Positions 25,714 through 33,772 of a DNA stretch of 64,000 bases are shown piece after piece. Under the pieces are notes generated by a model. It did no database searches, was not told the DNA's origin, and saw nothing but the letters and a program-made list of their open reading frames with translations. The stretch spans positions 2,422,001-2,486,000 of the forward strand of contig NZ_CP157874.1 of the NCBI RefSeq assembly GCF_040214835.1, in the 5' to 3' direction. The position numbers and the translations under genes are program-made. This stretch comes from Pseudomonas asiatica (lineage in GTDB: Bacteria > Pseudomonadota > Gammaproteobacteria > Pseudomonadales > Pseudomonadaceae). The first letter of the stretch is position 1; each line of letters begins with the position of its first letter.

Positions 25714-27186
25714 ATGAGTACATGCGCTAACTATCCCTTGGCGGGCATGAGGTGCACGGCGATGGCGACCCTCGACGCGAATCGGCGCCTGCTGCTTTGC
25801 CCGTTGGGGCTTGGCCTGGTGCTTGCGGCGCCTGCCCAGGCTGACAACGCCCTGGGCCAGAAGGACAACATCTTCACCGGTGTCAATGACCGGCAGGCCG
25901 TGGAACTGGGCATCCCGCCCGGTCTGGTCGAAGGCGCGCGCCTGGATGCGCTGGTGAGGAACTACTATTTCCAGCGCGATAACCACTCTGACCTGGTACC
26001 CCGCGACCCGACCGAATGGGCCCAGGGTTTTCTGTTTTCGTTCCGCTCGGGCTTCACCGATACGCCTGTCGGGTTGGGCGTGGATGCGCACGCCTTCCTC
26101 GGCATCAAGCTCGATGGCGGCGGTGGAAGTGGCGGCGCTGGCTTGCTCCCGCTGGACTCATCGCTCAAGCCGGGTGACACGTTTTCCAGTGCCGGCGCGG
26201 CGCTCAAGCTGAGGTACCTCGACACGTTAGTGAAGGCCGGCGACCAATTGGTCGAGAACCCGGTGGTGGCGAGCGGCACAAGCCGCCTGTTCCCGCAGAC
26301 GTATCGTGGCGTCACCCTGAAGAACCATGGCATCGACGACCTGTGGCTGGATGCCGGGTTCGTGGAATCTACCCGGCTGCGCAACCAGAGCGGCCACTCC
26401 CACCTGGTCACCGCCTATGGCGCGCGCAACAGCGCGGGTGTGGCGGCGGACCGCGAAAGCCCTCATATCGGCTGGCTTGGCGCGGTGTATGGCCGGCCGC
26501 AAGGGCTGCAGCTGACCGTTTATGGCGGCCAGCTGGAAGACATCTGGAATCAGTATTACCTGGGGGTTTCGCAGGTGTTTCGGGTCAATGATGCGCTACT
26601 GCTCAAACCCTACCTGCACTATTTCAAGACCCGGGACCAAGGGCGCAGCCAGCTGGGTGACATCGATAACGACACCTACAGCGCCGGTATCTCCGCGACA
26701 GCCTATGGCCAGACCCTGACCTTGGGCTTGCAGAAGGTCGACGGCCGAACGCCGTTCGACTACATCACGCAGAACGACCGTGTCTTCCTTTACCTGAGCA
26801 ACTCCCAGCAATTTGCCGATTTCAACGGCCCCGGTGAAAAGTCCTGGCGCCTGCAGTACGAAACCAGCCTGGCGCCGCTGGGGGCGCCTGCGCTGCAGTT
26901 CATCGCGGCCTACACCCGGGGCGAGGCCGACCTCACCCGGGTCGACCCAGCAAGCGTCGGTTATGGCTATATCTACAACCCGGACGGCAAGCACGCCAAG
27001 CACTGGGAACGTGACCTTGCCCTCAAGTACCAGGTGCCAGCCGGCCCGGCGAAGGACCTGTCGTTGACCCTGCGCTGGGCAACGCACCGCGAGGGTGATG
27101 GCTATACCGCGCCCGGCAATACCCGCGGCAACTCCAGTGCCGATGAGTACCGCCTGATCGTCGATTACCCGATCAGCCTGTTCTGA
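25714..27186 (+). CDS. OprD-family outer-membrane porin
   Basis: A 490-residue protein. The start at 25714 has AGAGGAG in front and gives a long leader with a signal segment (LLLCPLGLGLVLAAPAQA). Typical OprD features follow: ARLDALVRNYYFQRD, WAQGFLFSFRSGFTDTPVGLGVDAHAFLG split across strands, and a C-terminal DEYRLIVDYPISLF ending in Phe, the outer-membrane assembly signal. Length (usual 400-450 residues) is a little long. Substrates of the family are carboxylates and basic amino acids; here it is unknown. Confidence 0.87.
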   Translation: MSTCANYPLAGMRCTAMATLDANRRLLLCPLGLGLVLAAPAQADNALGQKDNIFTGVNDRQAVELGIPPGLVEGARLDALVRNYYFQRDNHSDLVPRDPTEWAQGFLFSFRSGFTDTPVGLGVDAHAFLGIKLDGGGGSGGAGLLPLDSSLKPGDTFSSAGAALKLRYLDTLVKAGDQLVENPVVASGTSRLFPQTYRGVTLKNHGIDDLWLDAGFVESTRLRNQSGHSHLVTAYGARNSAGVAADRESPHIGWLGAVYGRPQGLQLTVYGGQLEDIWNQYYLGVSQVFRVNDALLLKPYLHYFKTRDQGRSQLGDIDNDTYSAGISATAYGQTLTLGLQKVDGRTPFDYITQNDRVFLYLSNSQQFADFNGPGEKSWRLQYETSLAPLGAPALQFIAAYTRGEADLTRVDPASVGYGYIYNPDGKHAKHWERDLALKYQVPAGPAKDLSLTLRWATHREGDGYTAPGNTRGNSSADEYRLIVDYPISLF

Positions 27187-27260
27187 TTGCGTGATGTGCG
27201 TTGGCCACGACGCACAGGCCCGCTGAAGGGATGATGCTTGGTCATGCAAGCCAGCTCTCC

Positions 27261-27436
27261 TAGAACTGCACATAACTCGTTGAATTAGCAGGGCCCCTGT
27301 GGGAGCGGCTTTAGCCGCGAACACCGGCGTAGCCGGTGCCATGCACCGCGTTGGATTCTTCGCGGCTAAAGCCGCTCCCACAGGGTGACGCGGACTGCTT
27401 GCGAATTCAGTTCTCTACGCGACAGCGCAGCCGTAC
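27261..27436 (-). repeat. Composite REP repeat with conserved flanks, copy 2 (inverted)
   Basis: The REP pair at 27298-27382 is flanked, on the complementary strand, by the same sequences as copy 1, including GAACTGAATTCGCAAGCAGT and ATTCAACGAGTTATGTGCAG. A further single REP (27438-27480, TGTGGGAGCGGGCGTGCCCG) follows at once. Confidence 0.8.
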
Positions 27437-27437
27437 T

Positions 27438-27480
27438 TGTGGGAGCGGGCGTGCCCGCGAAGGGCCGCAAGGCGGCCCCG
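27438..27480 (+). repeat. Single REP unit
   Basis: TGTGGGAGCGGGCGTGCCCG with the GGGCCGCAAGGCGGCCC hairpin, adjoining the composite copy. Confidence 0.8.
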
Positions 27481-27514
27481 GCCTGACATCGGCCAGGCGC
27501 CGGCATAGCGCCGG

Positions 27515-28411
27515 TCATTCCCAGATATGTTCGGCCAGAAAGTCGATCAGGCTGCGCACTGAGGGCAACAGGCCGCGGCGGGAAGGGAACACCGCATGGA
27601 CGATGCCGCAGCGCGGTTCCCATTGCGGGTTGAGCTCCACCAAGCGGCCGTTATCCAGGTCCTGGTCAACCACCATGAACGGCAATTGCACGATGCCTAC
27701 ACCGTCAAGCGCCGCCTGCCGCAGTGCGCTCATGTCATCGGTGATGTAGCGCGGCGTGTGGCGGATTTCGGCATGCGCGCCGTCGGGCCCTTCAAGTTGC
27801 CAGATGTGGTCCCTGGGTGGCCCCCAATCCAGGCTCGGCTGCTCACCCAGGTGCTCTGGTTCGACGGGCAGCTGCAGCGCCAGCCGCTCCACCAGCGAGG
27901 GGCTCGCGACCAGCCGCTGTGGGCTCCTGGCCAGTGTGCGCATGACCAGGTCGCTGTCCTCCAGCGGCGGGAAGCGCACCCGCAGCGCCAGGTCGAGGCC
28001 TTCGCCCAATACATCCACACGGCGGTTGGTGGGTTCCAGGTGCACCTTCACTTTCGGGTTTTCGGCCATGAATCGACTGACCAGCCCGCCAACCCGGTAA
28101 TGCAGCAGGGTTGTCGGGCAGCTCATGCGGACGGTGCCCTGGGGCTCGGCGCGGGTGCGTTCGACCACCCATCGGGCCGCTTCCGCTTCCACCAGCATGG
28201 CCCTGCAATGCTGGAAGAACTCCTGGCCCGTCTCGGTCACCGAAAAGTGTCGGGTGGAACGCTGGAGCAGGCGTACGCCCAGGCGCTCCTCCAGCTGCAG
28301 GACGCGCCGGCTGAGTGTTGATTTCGGAATGTTCAGTGCCCGCCCGGCCGGCGCGAAACCGCCGTGCTCGACGACTTGGGCGAAGTAATACAGGTCGTTC
28401 AGGTCTTCCAT
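27515..28411 (-). CDS. LysR-family transcriptional regulator
   Basis: A 298-residue regulator with HTH LNDLYYFAQVVEHGGFAPAGRALNIPKSTLSRRVLQLE and a substrate-binding-like C-terminal domain. It is close in sequence to the regulator at 24605 (same LNxLYxxxxVVExGGFAxAGRALxxPKS core), suggesting paralogy. It is divergent from the outer-membrane protein gene at 28530, with 118 bases between, so it probably regulates that gene. Confidence 0.88.
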   Translation of the reverse strand: MEDLNDLYYFAQVVEHGGFAPAGRALNIPKSTLSRRVLQLEERLGVRLLQRSTRHFSVTETGQEFFQHCRAMLVEAEAARWVVERTRAEPQGTVRMSCPTTLLHYRVGGLVSRFMAENPKVKVHLEPTNRRVDVLGEGLDLALRVRFPPLEDSDLVMRTLARSPQRLVASPSLVERLALQLPVEPEHLGEQPSLDWGPPRDHIWQLEGPDGAHAEIRHTPRYITDDMSALRQAALDGVGIVQLPFMVVDQDLDNGRLVELNPQWEPRCGIVHAVFPSRRGLLPSVRSLIDFLAEHIWE

Positions 28412-28529
28412 GTTCGATCGTTCACCAGATGGAACTCTGTGACCAATCTATCAGCTCTATCGCATGCAGGGTGAGAGCACTAACGTTTCCAGATTGGCGT
28501 TGAAACATGAATGCCCACAGGAGACCTGG

Positions 28530-29456
28530 ATGAGGCCTTACAGAAAGTCCGCTGCACTGTTGTCGCTGGCGACGGCACTGGGCAGCGCAGAAGTCGTGGC
28601 CGATGCTGTCAGCCTGCCGCCGTTGCCGCTGGGCAACACCAGCTTCCTGGATGGCGTCGTACGGCCAGGCATGCTGTTCGAACTGCCGATCCAGCACTAT
28701 CGCGCCCAGGACGCCACGGACAGCCACGGCAGTGCGGTGCCGGGGCGTCAGAAAGTGCACAGCACCACGGTGCTGCCGCACCTGGCCTACATCACCGAGC
28801 ACAAGCTGCTGGGCGCCAACTACGGTATGGAAGTGCTGTTGCCGCTGGTGCACCTGGAAGTCGATATCGACAACGGCCCGGACGGTTCACGCACGCGCCA
28901 GGGCGACCTGATCTTCAGCCCGTTGCTCCTGCAATGGGCGCCGGTGCAGCTGTTCGGGCGCCCGTACTGGCAGCGTTTGAACCTGGTAATCACCGCGCCC
29001 ACCGGGGATTACGACCGTGATGCCAGCATCAACGTCGGCAGCAACCTGTGGGTGGTCAGCCCGCATTACGCATTTACCTGGGAGCTGACCGACCGGCTCG
29101 AGGTCAGTGGGCGCCTTCATTACGCCTGGTCGAGCCGCAACGAAGACCCGGCCAGGCATTTGCAGGCCGACGATATCCAGCCCGGCGAGGCGGTGCACAG
29201 CAACTTCTCGGTGTCCTACGCAATCTCCGATGCCTGGCGGGTGGGCCTTGCCGGTTATGACCTGGGGCAGATATCGGCCGACCGGATCGACGGCCACCGG
29301 CAGTCAGCGTCCAAGGAGCGCGTGCTGGCCCTGGGGCCTGGCGTGATGTACAGCAGAGGCAAGCAGGCGTTCTACGCCAACTTCTATGTCGAGCAAGGTG
29401 CAAGGAACCGGTCCGAGGGCAATCAGCTGACGTTGCGCTACCTGTTGCCCTTCTAG
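28530..29456 (+). CDS. Outer-membrane protein of the phenol meta-pathway type
   Basis: A 308-residue exported protein of the family annotated as 'protein involved in meta-pathway of phenol degradation', thought to be a beta-barrel channel for hydrophobic or aromatic compounds. The start at 28530 has AGGAGA at the right distance and gives a signal peptide ending EVVADA; the upstream in-frame ATG at 28464 lacks a ribosome-binding site. Alternating beta strands (TVLPHLAYITEH, LNLVITAPTGDYD, WVVSPHYAFTWEL, GNQLTLRYLLPF) end in Phe. The substrate is unknown. Confidence 0.78.
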   Translation: MRPYRKSAALLSLATALGSAEVVADAVSLPPLPLGNTSFLDGVVRPGMLFELPIQHYRAQDATDSHGSAVPGRQKVHSTTVLPHLAYITEHKLLGANYGMEVLLPLVHLEVDIDNGPDGSRTRQGDLIFSPLLLQWAPVQLFGRPYWQRLNLVITAPTGDYDRDASINVGSNLWVVSPHYAFTWELTDRLEVSGRLHYAWSSRNEDPARHLQADDIQPGEAVHSNFSVSYAISDAWRVGLAGYDLGQISADRIDGHRQSASKERVLALGPGVMYSRGKQAFYANFYVEQGARNRSEGNQLTLRYLLPF

Positions 29457-29485
29457 ATCGGCACTGGTACGCCCGAATGAAAACC

Positions 29486-29527
29486 TGTGGGAGCGGGCAA
29501 GCCCGCGAAGGGCCGCAAAGCGGCCCC
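29486..29527 (+). repeat. Single REP unit
   Basis: TGTGGGAGCGGGCAAGCCCG plus GGGCCGCAAAGCGGCCCC, downstream of the outer-membrane protein gene. Confidence 0.8.
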
Positions 29528-29545
29528 AATTGCCTAAACGACCGG

Positions 29546-29638
29546 CATTAGGCTACAGCCCGACTGCGTCAGCAACGGTAGGCGATACGCGCAGCTTGCA
29601 GAACCGCGCCTGGCGCAAGGCTTGCGCTGTACCTAATG
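29546..29638. other. Imperfect inverted repeat abutting the left end of the insertion sequence
   Basis: CATTAGGCTACAGC (29546-29559) pairs with GCTGTACCTAATG (29626-29638) with one bulged base. Inside is a compact hairpin, GCGCAAG-G-CTTGCGC (29613-29627). The right arm runs into the likely left end of the insertion sequence. It may be part of the element, a pre-existing structured RNA or repeat, or chance. Confidence 0.4.
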
Positions 29639-29640
29639 AA

Positions 29641-29653
29641 ATGGTCCTCCCAG
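29641..29653 (+). repeat. Left subterminal inverted repeat of the IS
   Basis: ATGGTCCTCCCAG, the exact complement of CTGGGAGGACCAT at 30968-30980. Confidence 0.9.
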
Positions 29654-29657
29654 GACT

Positions 29658-29687
29658 CCCCAGTGAAAGCTTAAGCTTTCACTGGGG
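29658..29687 (+). promoter_or_regulatory. 30-bp perfect palindrome in the transposase leader
   Basis: CCCCAGTGAAAGCTT is followed at once by its reverse complement. In RNA it would form a strong hairpin ending 22 bases before the transposase ATG, just ahead of the ACTGGAG ribosome-binding site. Known IS110-type regulation by leader structure (ISPpu9) suggests it limits translation, or it may be a transposase-binding site in DNA. Confidence 0.65.
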
Positions 29688-29709
29688 GATCTAACTGGAG
29701 ATCGCCGTT

Positions 29710-30741
29710 ATGAATACTCAGAATCTTGCTCTTACCAGCTTGGATCTAGGCAAAAATTGTTTCCATTTCCACGGCCAGGATAGCCGTGGTCAGTACCTGT
29801 TCCGTAGCAAGATTTCTCGCAGCAAGGTTTTTTCCTACATCGCTCAACTACCACCCTGCACCTTGGCCATGGAGGCCTGTGGAGGCGCTCATTTCATGGC
29901 TCGATTCGCAGCCAGCTGTGGTCATCAACCCAAATTGATTGCCGCGCAGCATGTACGACCTTATGTCAAAAGTAACAAGAACGACTACACCGACGCCGAA
30001 GCCATTGGTGAAGCAGCCAGTCGTTCGGCGATGCGATTTGTTGCAATCAAAAGCGAAGCCCAGCAAGCGCTGAGCATGCTCAACATGACCCGTGAAGCTT
30101 TCATTCGGGACCGCACAGCGACGGTCAATCGAATCCATGCATTCCTGCTTGAGTGGGGCGTTAGCCTGGCGCCAACCTTCAAGTCGGTCAGAGAGTTACC
30201 GGAAACCTTGGAAAAACTTCATGCTCCTGGCTCGGTCATTCGCCTTTTCGAACAGTTTCATGCGCACTTCAACTACCTCGACGAACAGGTCAAGGCACTC
30301 ACCAAAGAGCTGGAGAGCCAGGTCGCTGGAGATGATCTGGCAACCCGTTTGATGACCATACCGTGTATTGGACCGATCACCTCCAGCGCCCTGGCTGCAG
30401 AATTAGGTGACGGTAAGCAGTTCAAACGAGGACGTGACTATTCGGCCTCGATAGGCCTGGTGCCCAAGCAGCTGACCACCGGCGGGAAACCGCGCTTGCT
30501 GGGTATCAGCAAACGCGGTGATCGCAATCAGCGACGGCTACTGGTGCAGTGCAGCCATACCTTCATCAACCACCTGGATAAGCAATCTGGGCGATTGGCT
30601 GACTGGGTGAGAGTGTTGCTGACTCGTCATCACCCGAATGTGGTTGTGTGTGCCTTGGCGAACCGGTTAGCACGGATAGCTTGGGCAATCGCACATAGCC
30701 ATGGCATTTATGAAGCAGGGCCAAGCGCACAGAACGCTTGA
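29710..30741 (+). CDS. IS110/IS1111-family transposase
   Basis: A 343-residue DEDD-type recombinase. The N-terminal RuvC-like domain has LTSLDLGKNCFHFH (first Asp), AMEACGGAHF (Glu) and NKNDYTDAEAIGEAA (Asp pair). The C-terminal Transposase_20 domain has MTIPCIGPITSSALAAELGDGKQFKRGRDYSASIGLVPKQ... with the serine nucleophile expected in the YSASIGLVP segment, then GGKPRLLGISKRGDRNQRRLL. Length is normal for the family and no frameshift is visible, so it may be active. Codon use is less GC-rich than neighbouring genes, as expected for a mobile gene. Confidence 0.95.
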   Translation: MNTQNLALTSLDLGKNCFHFHGQDSRGQYLFRSKISRSKVFSYIAQLPPCTLAMEACGGAHFMARFAASCGHQPKLIAAQHVRPYVKSNKNDYTDAEAIGEAASRSAMRFVAIKSEAQQALSMLNMTREAFIRDRTATVNRIHAFLLEWGVSLAPTFKSVRELPETLEKLHAPGSVIRLFEQFHAHFNYLDEQVKALTKELESQVAGDDLATRLMTIPCIGPITSSALAAELGDGKQFKRGRDYSASIGLVPKQLTTGGKPRLLGISKRGDRNQRRLLVQCSHTFINHLDKQSGRLADWVRVLLTRHHPNVVVCALANRLARIAWAIAHSHGIYEAGPSAQNA

Positions 30742-30967
30742 CCCTGCGCTACCAAGCACCACCCAACGGTTTTTGCGATGCTGGATAACAGATGACGTAA
30801 ACGGCCAACCGACCTGACGAAAAACCTGGGCTCCCACGCGGCTCTAAAGCCGATTTACCTAATCAGGATCGTCAGGCGCGATTTTCATCAAGGCGCGAAC
30901 CTTAACCCTTCGACGCCGAATAGATTGCGGCAAGCCAACTACGCATCCAGATTCAGTATTGCAGAAA
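30742..30967 (+). ncRNA. Candidate guide (bridge/seek) RNA of the IS1111-type element
   Basis: This 226-base segment between the transposase stop and the right inverted repeat has no gene, which is where IS1111-group elements encode their guide RNA. It can fold with stem CCTGACGA (30813-30820) to TCGTCAGG (30869-30876). Inside that loop is a hairpin CGGCT-CTAA-AGCCG (30839-30852) flanked by two single-stranded stretches: GCTCCCAC (30830-30837), complementary to GTGGGAGC of the right-flank REP (30985-30992), and TACCTAAT (30856-30863), identical to the left flank (29630-29637). Two guides facing opposite strands of the two target halves is the bridge-RNA pattern. Confidence 0.6.
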
Positions 30968-30980
30968 CTGGGAGGACCAT
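30968..30980 (+). repeat. Right subterminal inverted repeat of the IS
   Basis: CTGGGAGGACCAT, exact complement of the left repeat at 29641-29653. Confidence 0.9.
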
Positions 30981-30983
30981 AGA

Positions 30984-31038
30984 TGTGGGAGCGGCTTCAG
31001 CCGCGAACACCGGCCAAGCCGGTGCCAGACACCGCGGT
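30984..31038 (+). repeat. REP unit at the right edge of the IS
   Basis: TGTGGGAGCGGCTTCAGCCG then GAACACCGGCCAAGCCGGTG and CACCGCGG. It begins within a few bases of the right inverted repeat and is the likely insertion target. The matching second arm of the pair is not present, so the REP pair may have been single or truncated. Confidence 0.8.
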
Positions 31039-31049
31039 TGCGCAATGCC

Positions 31050-31838
31050 TCACTGCACCTCGCACGCTTCCTGCGAAGGCACACCGTAGGACACGTAGTA
31101 CGCCAACCCCACGAAGATCGCCCCACCCACCGCATTCCCCAGGAACACGGCCACCAGGTTCTCCACCAACTGCCCCCAGCTCAGGTAGCCGGCAAAGATC
31201 GCTGCGGGAATCAGGAACATGTTGGCAACCACGTGCTGGAAACCGATGGCGACGAACGCCATGATCGGGAACCAGATGCCGAGAATCTTGCCGCTCATTT
31301 CACGGCTGGCATACGACAGCCACACTGCCAGGCACACCAGCCAGTTGCAGCCGATTCCGGACACGAAGGCGTGGAGGAAGTCGGCGTTGGTCTTGCTGGT
31401 CGCAGCCGCCAACATCTTGTTCAGGTAGGCCCCCTCGGTCAGGCCCAGCAAGTGACCGAAGCACCCGGCAACGAACAGTGCACCGAACAGGTTGGCGACG
31501 GTCACCAGCAGCCAGTTGCGCGCCACGGCGCCTGGGCCGATACGCCGGGCGAACATCGCCAAGGGCAGGCTCATCATGTTGCCGGTGAGCAGTTCGCCAC
31601 CGGCCAGGATCACCAGGATCAGGCCGATGGGAAATACCGCGGCGCCCAGCAGTGTGCCGAACGAGGCCCACTGTACCGGGATCATGGTGCTGACGTGGAT
31701 AGCCAGGAGAAACCCCAGCGAAATGAATGCACCTGCGAGAAACCCCAGGACCAGTGTCGCATGGGTGGATAGATGGGCTTTTTTGACGCCGCTCTCGATG
31801 ACGAGCTCGGTGATACGGGTGGGGCTATTGACGGACAT
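31050..31838 (-). CDS. Formate/nitrite transporter (FNT) family channel
   Basis: A 262-residue inner-membrane protein with six TM helices. Family marks are visible: GFLAGAFISLGFLLAIHV in TM1, GGELLTGNMMSLPLAMFARRI in the omega loop, GIGCNWLVCLAVWLS with the conserved NWLVC, and FQHVVANMFLIPAAIF with the channel His. FocA, NirC and HSC subfamilies cannot be told apart with confidence; no nitrite reductase or formate lyase gene is nearby. The start at 31838 (MSVNSPTRI) is typical; longer in-frame extensions are low-complexity and unlikely. Confidence 0.88.
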   Translation of the reverse strand: MSVNSPTRITELVIESGVKKAHLSTHATLVLGFLAGAFISLGFLLAIHVSTMIPVQWASFGTLLGAAVFPIGLILVILAGGELLTGNMMSLPLAMFARRIGPGAVARNWLLVTVANLFGALFVAGCFGHLLGLTEGAYLNKMLAAATSKTNADFLHAFVSGIGCNWLVCLAVWLSYASREMSGKILGIWFPIMAFVAIGFQHVVANMFLIPAAIFAGYLSWGQLVENLVAVFLGNAVGGAIFVGLAYYVSYGVPSQEACEVQ

Positions 31839-32050
31839 TTCGCAAACTCGAACACAGTGACGGCGACGCAACTGGCAGGCACGCCGTGGTGGGGCTTGAT
31901 CAGTACGGGTAGGCTGCGCAGCTGGCGCAAAGGTGTAACGCGCACCTTTGGGCCAGCGGCGAAGAGGGCGGCAAGCTACATGAGGCAATTTGACGCGGTC
32001 AAATCGATGGAATGGATGAGCTGATAGACCGCGTCGATGAGGCCCGCAGG

Positions 32051-33772
32051 TCAGCGCGCGTAGATCAGCTTCCCGGCAAACCAGGTCTGCAGCACTTGGG
32101 TATCGCGCAGCGTTTCGGCATCGACGTCGAGCACGTCGCGGTCAACCACGATCATGTCGGCTTGCTTGCCGACCTTGAGCGAACCGATCTGCTGCTCCAG
32201 GCGCATGGTGCGGGCGGCGTTGAGTGTATAAGCCTGGAACATCACCTGACGGTCGATGGCTTCAGCAGCGTTGAGCACACCTTTGGGCCCCTTGCGGCTG
32301 ATGGCCTGGTAGATCGCCTGCCAAGGGTCCGGTGTGGTGATCGGCCAGTCGCTGGCGCCGGCAAGGGTGGCGCCATGCTTGAGCAGCGAACGGGCCGGGA
32401 AGGTGTGCATGAAGGCCATGGCGTTCACGTACGGCTTGACCAGCTCCATGTTCGATTGGTCGGCGCTGGCCCAGTACAGCTGCATTGCTGCAATCACGTC
32501 GAGCTGCTTGAAGCGGGCGTATTCCGTGGGGTTGACCATCTGCAAGTGGGTGATGGAATGGGGGATGCCGCTGTGGCGATCACGCCGTGCCTGCTCGATG
32601 CCGTTGAGCGCCTCGCGCACGGCGCGGTCGCCGATGGCATGCACGTGCACCAGCCAGCCACGGGCGTCGGCGGCACTGACCAGCTCGCCAAAGTGCTTCG
32701 GGTCCAGCAGCAGTTCGCCGTGCTTGCCAGAGTTGCTGTAGGGATCGAGCATCGCCGCCGTTTGCGCTGGCGCTTCGGCAACGCCGTCGGCAAACACCTT
32801 GATGCCTGGCAGGGTGAGGTTGTGCACGCCGAGAAATTGCCGGCGTACCTTGTCCAGTTCGTCCAGGTCGGCGGGGCGTGCCCTGGAATCGGCCATCAGC
32901 AGGGCGGCGACGTGGGCGGTCAGCTCGCCGCGCGCGGAGAGGTCCTTGTACACCGGCAGCACGCCCAGCGAATGGTTGTTCACATCGGCCCCCGGCAGCT
33001 CGTTGGCCAGCGGGTCCATCCAGCCGGTGATGCCCAGCTGCTTGTAATGGTCAAGGGCCATGCGCCCTGCGCTCAGCAGGGTGGCATGGGGCAGCGCGGG
33101 CAGCAGGTCGGTCACCGGGTAGTAGCTGGCATCGGCGAGGAAACCGTTTGGTGTTCCGTCCGGGTGTTGGCCGATGGTGTTGCGTGCCTCGGCAGGCAGG
33201 GCAGCGATGGTGTCGGCATCGATTGCGGCGCGCTTGAGCATGGCCTGGTTGGCCCAGCCGGTGTGCATGTCGTTGGCGGCGAACAGGATCGGTTGCTCGG
33301 CCCATTCGCCGTGGTTGAAGCGCTGTTCCAGCGCCGGAATGTCATTCCAGTAGGTGCCCGGTACACCACCGACGACAAGGAACTCGCCGCGCACGGCCTT
33401 GCCGTCGCTGCGCCACTGGCGCAGGCGCCGTTCCAGTTCGTCCAGGGCAACCTGCTCGCCGGCGAGGTCGGCCAGCACCAGTTGCAGGCCACCCTTTATG
33501 GCATGCGAGTGGGCGTCGAGCATGCCCGGCATCAGCACCTTGCCACCCAGGTCGATGACCCGGGTGCCTTCGGCCCTAAGGCGTAGCACGGCCTGGTCGG
33601 AACCTACCGCGACGATTTTCTCGCCCTCGACAGCCACGGCCTGCTGCAAGGGCTGGCCGGGCTCGGCGGTGTAGACCTTGGCGTTGTGCAGGATCAGGTC
33701 CACTGCCGCGAAACCCGGCATGCAGGTGCAGGCCAGGCCGGCGCTGATTGCCATCTTCAGGAGCTGCTTCAT
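32051..33772 (-). CDS. Exported amidohydrolase (YtcJ-like)
   Basis: A 573-residue metal-dependent hydrolase. A signal peptide (MKQLLKMAISAGLACTCMPGFA) precedes DLILHNAKVYTAEPGQP, the usual start of YtcJ/AepA enzymes. Metal ligands include MLDAHSHAIKGG, HVHAIGDRAVREAL and SHAT-type ASDWPITTPDP; the C-terminus KQADMIVVDRDVLDVDAE is typical. Family members cleave amide or imide bonds; the substrate is unknown. It is divergent from a LysR gene (244-base gap), a likely regulator. Confidence 0.87.
   Translation of the reverse strand: MKQLLKMAISAGLACTCMPGFAAVDLILHNAKVYTAEPGQPLQQAVAVEGEKIVAVGSDQAVLRLRAEGTRVIDLGGKVLMPGMLDAHSHAIKGGLQLVLADLAGEQVALDELERRLRQWRSDGKAVRGEFLVVGGVPGTYWNDIPALEQRFNHGEWAEQPILFAANDMHTGWANQAMLKRAAIDADTIAALPAEARNTIGQHPDGTPNGFLADASYYPVTDLLPALPHATLLSAGRMALDHYKQLGITGWMDPLANELPGADVNNHSLGVLPVYKDLSARGELTAHVAALLMADSRARPADLDELDKVRRQFLGVHNLTLPGIKVFADGVAEAPAQTAAMLDPYSNSGKHGELLLDPKHFGELVSAADARGWLVHVHAIGDRAVREALNGIEQARRDRHSGIPHSITHLQMVNPTEYARFKQLDVIAAMQLYWASADQSNMELVKPYVNAMAFMHTFPARSLLKHGATLAGASDWPITTPDPWQAIYQAISRKGPKGVLNAAEAIDRQVMFQAYTLNAARTMRLEQQIGSLKVGKQADMIVVDRDVLDVDAETLRDTQVLQTWFAGKLIYAR

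Larger units (their letters stand above)
29634..30983 (+). mobile_element. IS110-family insertion sequence, IS1111 type, next to a REP
   Basis: An apparently intact element of about 1350 bp with one transposase gene. Subterminal 13-bp perfect inverted repeats (29641-29653 and 30968-30980) are the mark of the IS1111 group, which otherwise lacks terminal repeats and makes no target duplication. Ends are placed by family habit, seven bases outside the left repeat and three outside the right; this rebuilds an empty site GTACC-TGTGGGAGCGG, the normal look of a REP start in this genome. ISPpu9 and ISPpu10 of P. putida are known REP-targeting IS110 elements; identity to them was not tested. Confidence 0.8.

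Noticed and set aside
29546..29638. Possible integron attC site, since IS1111 relatives can target attC
   Set aside because: The core RYYYAAC and GTTRRRY boxes of attC are absent, no integrase or cassette is nearby, and the REP at the other edge is a better target explanation.
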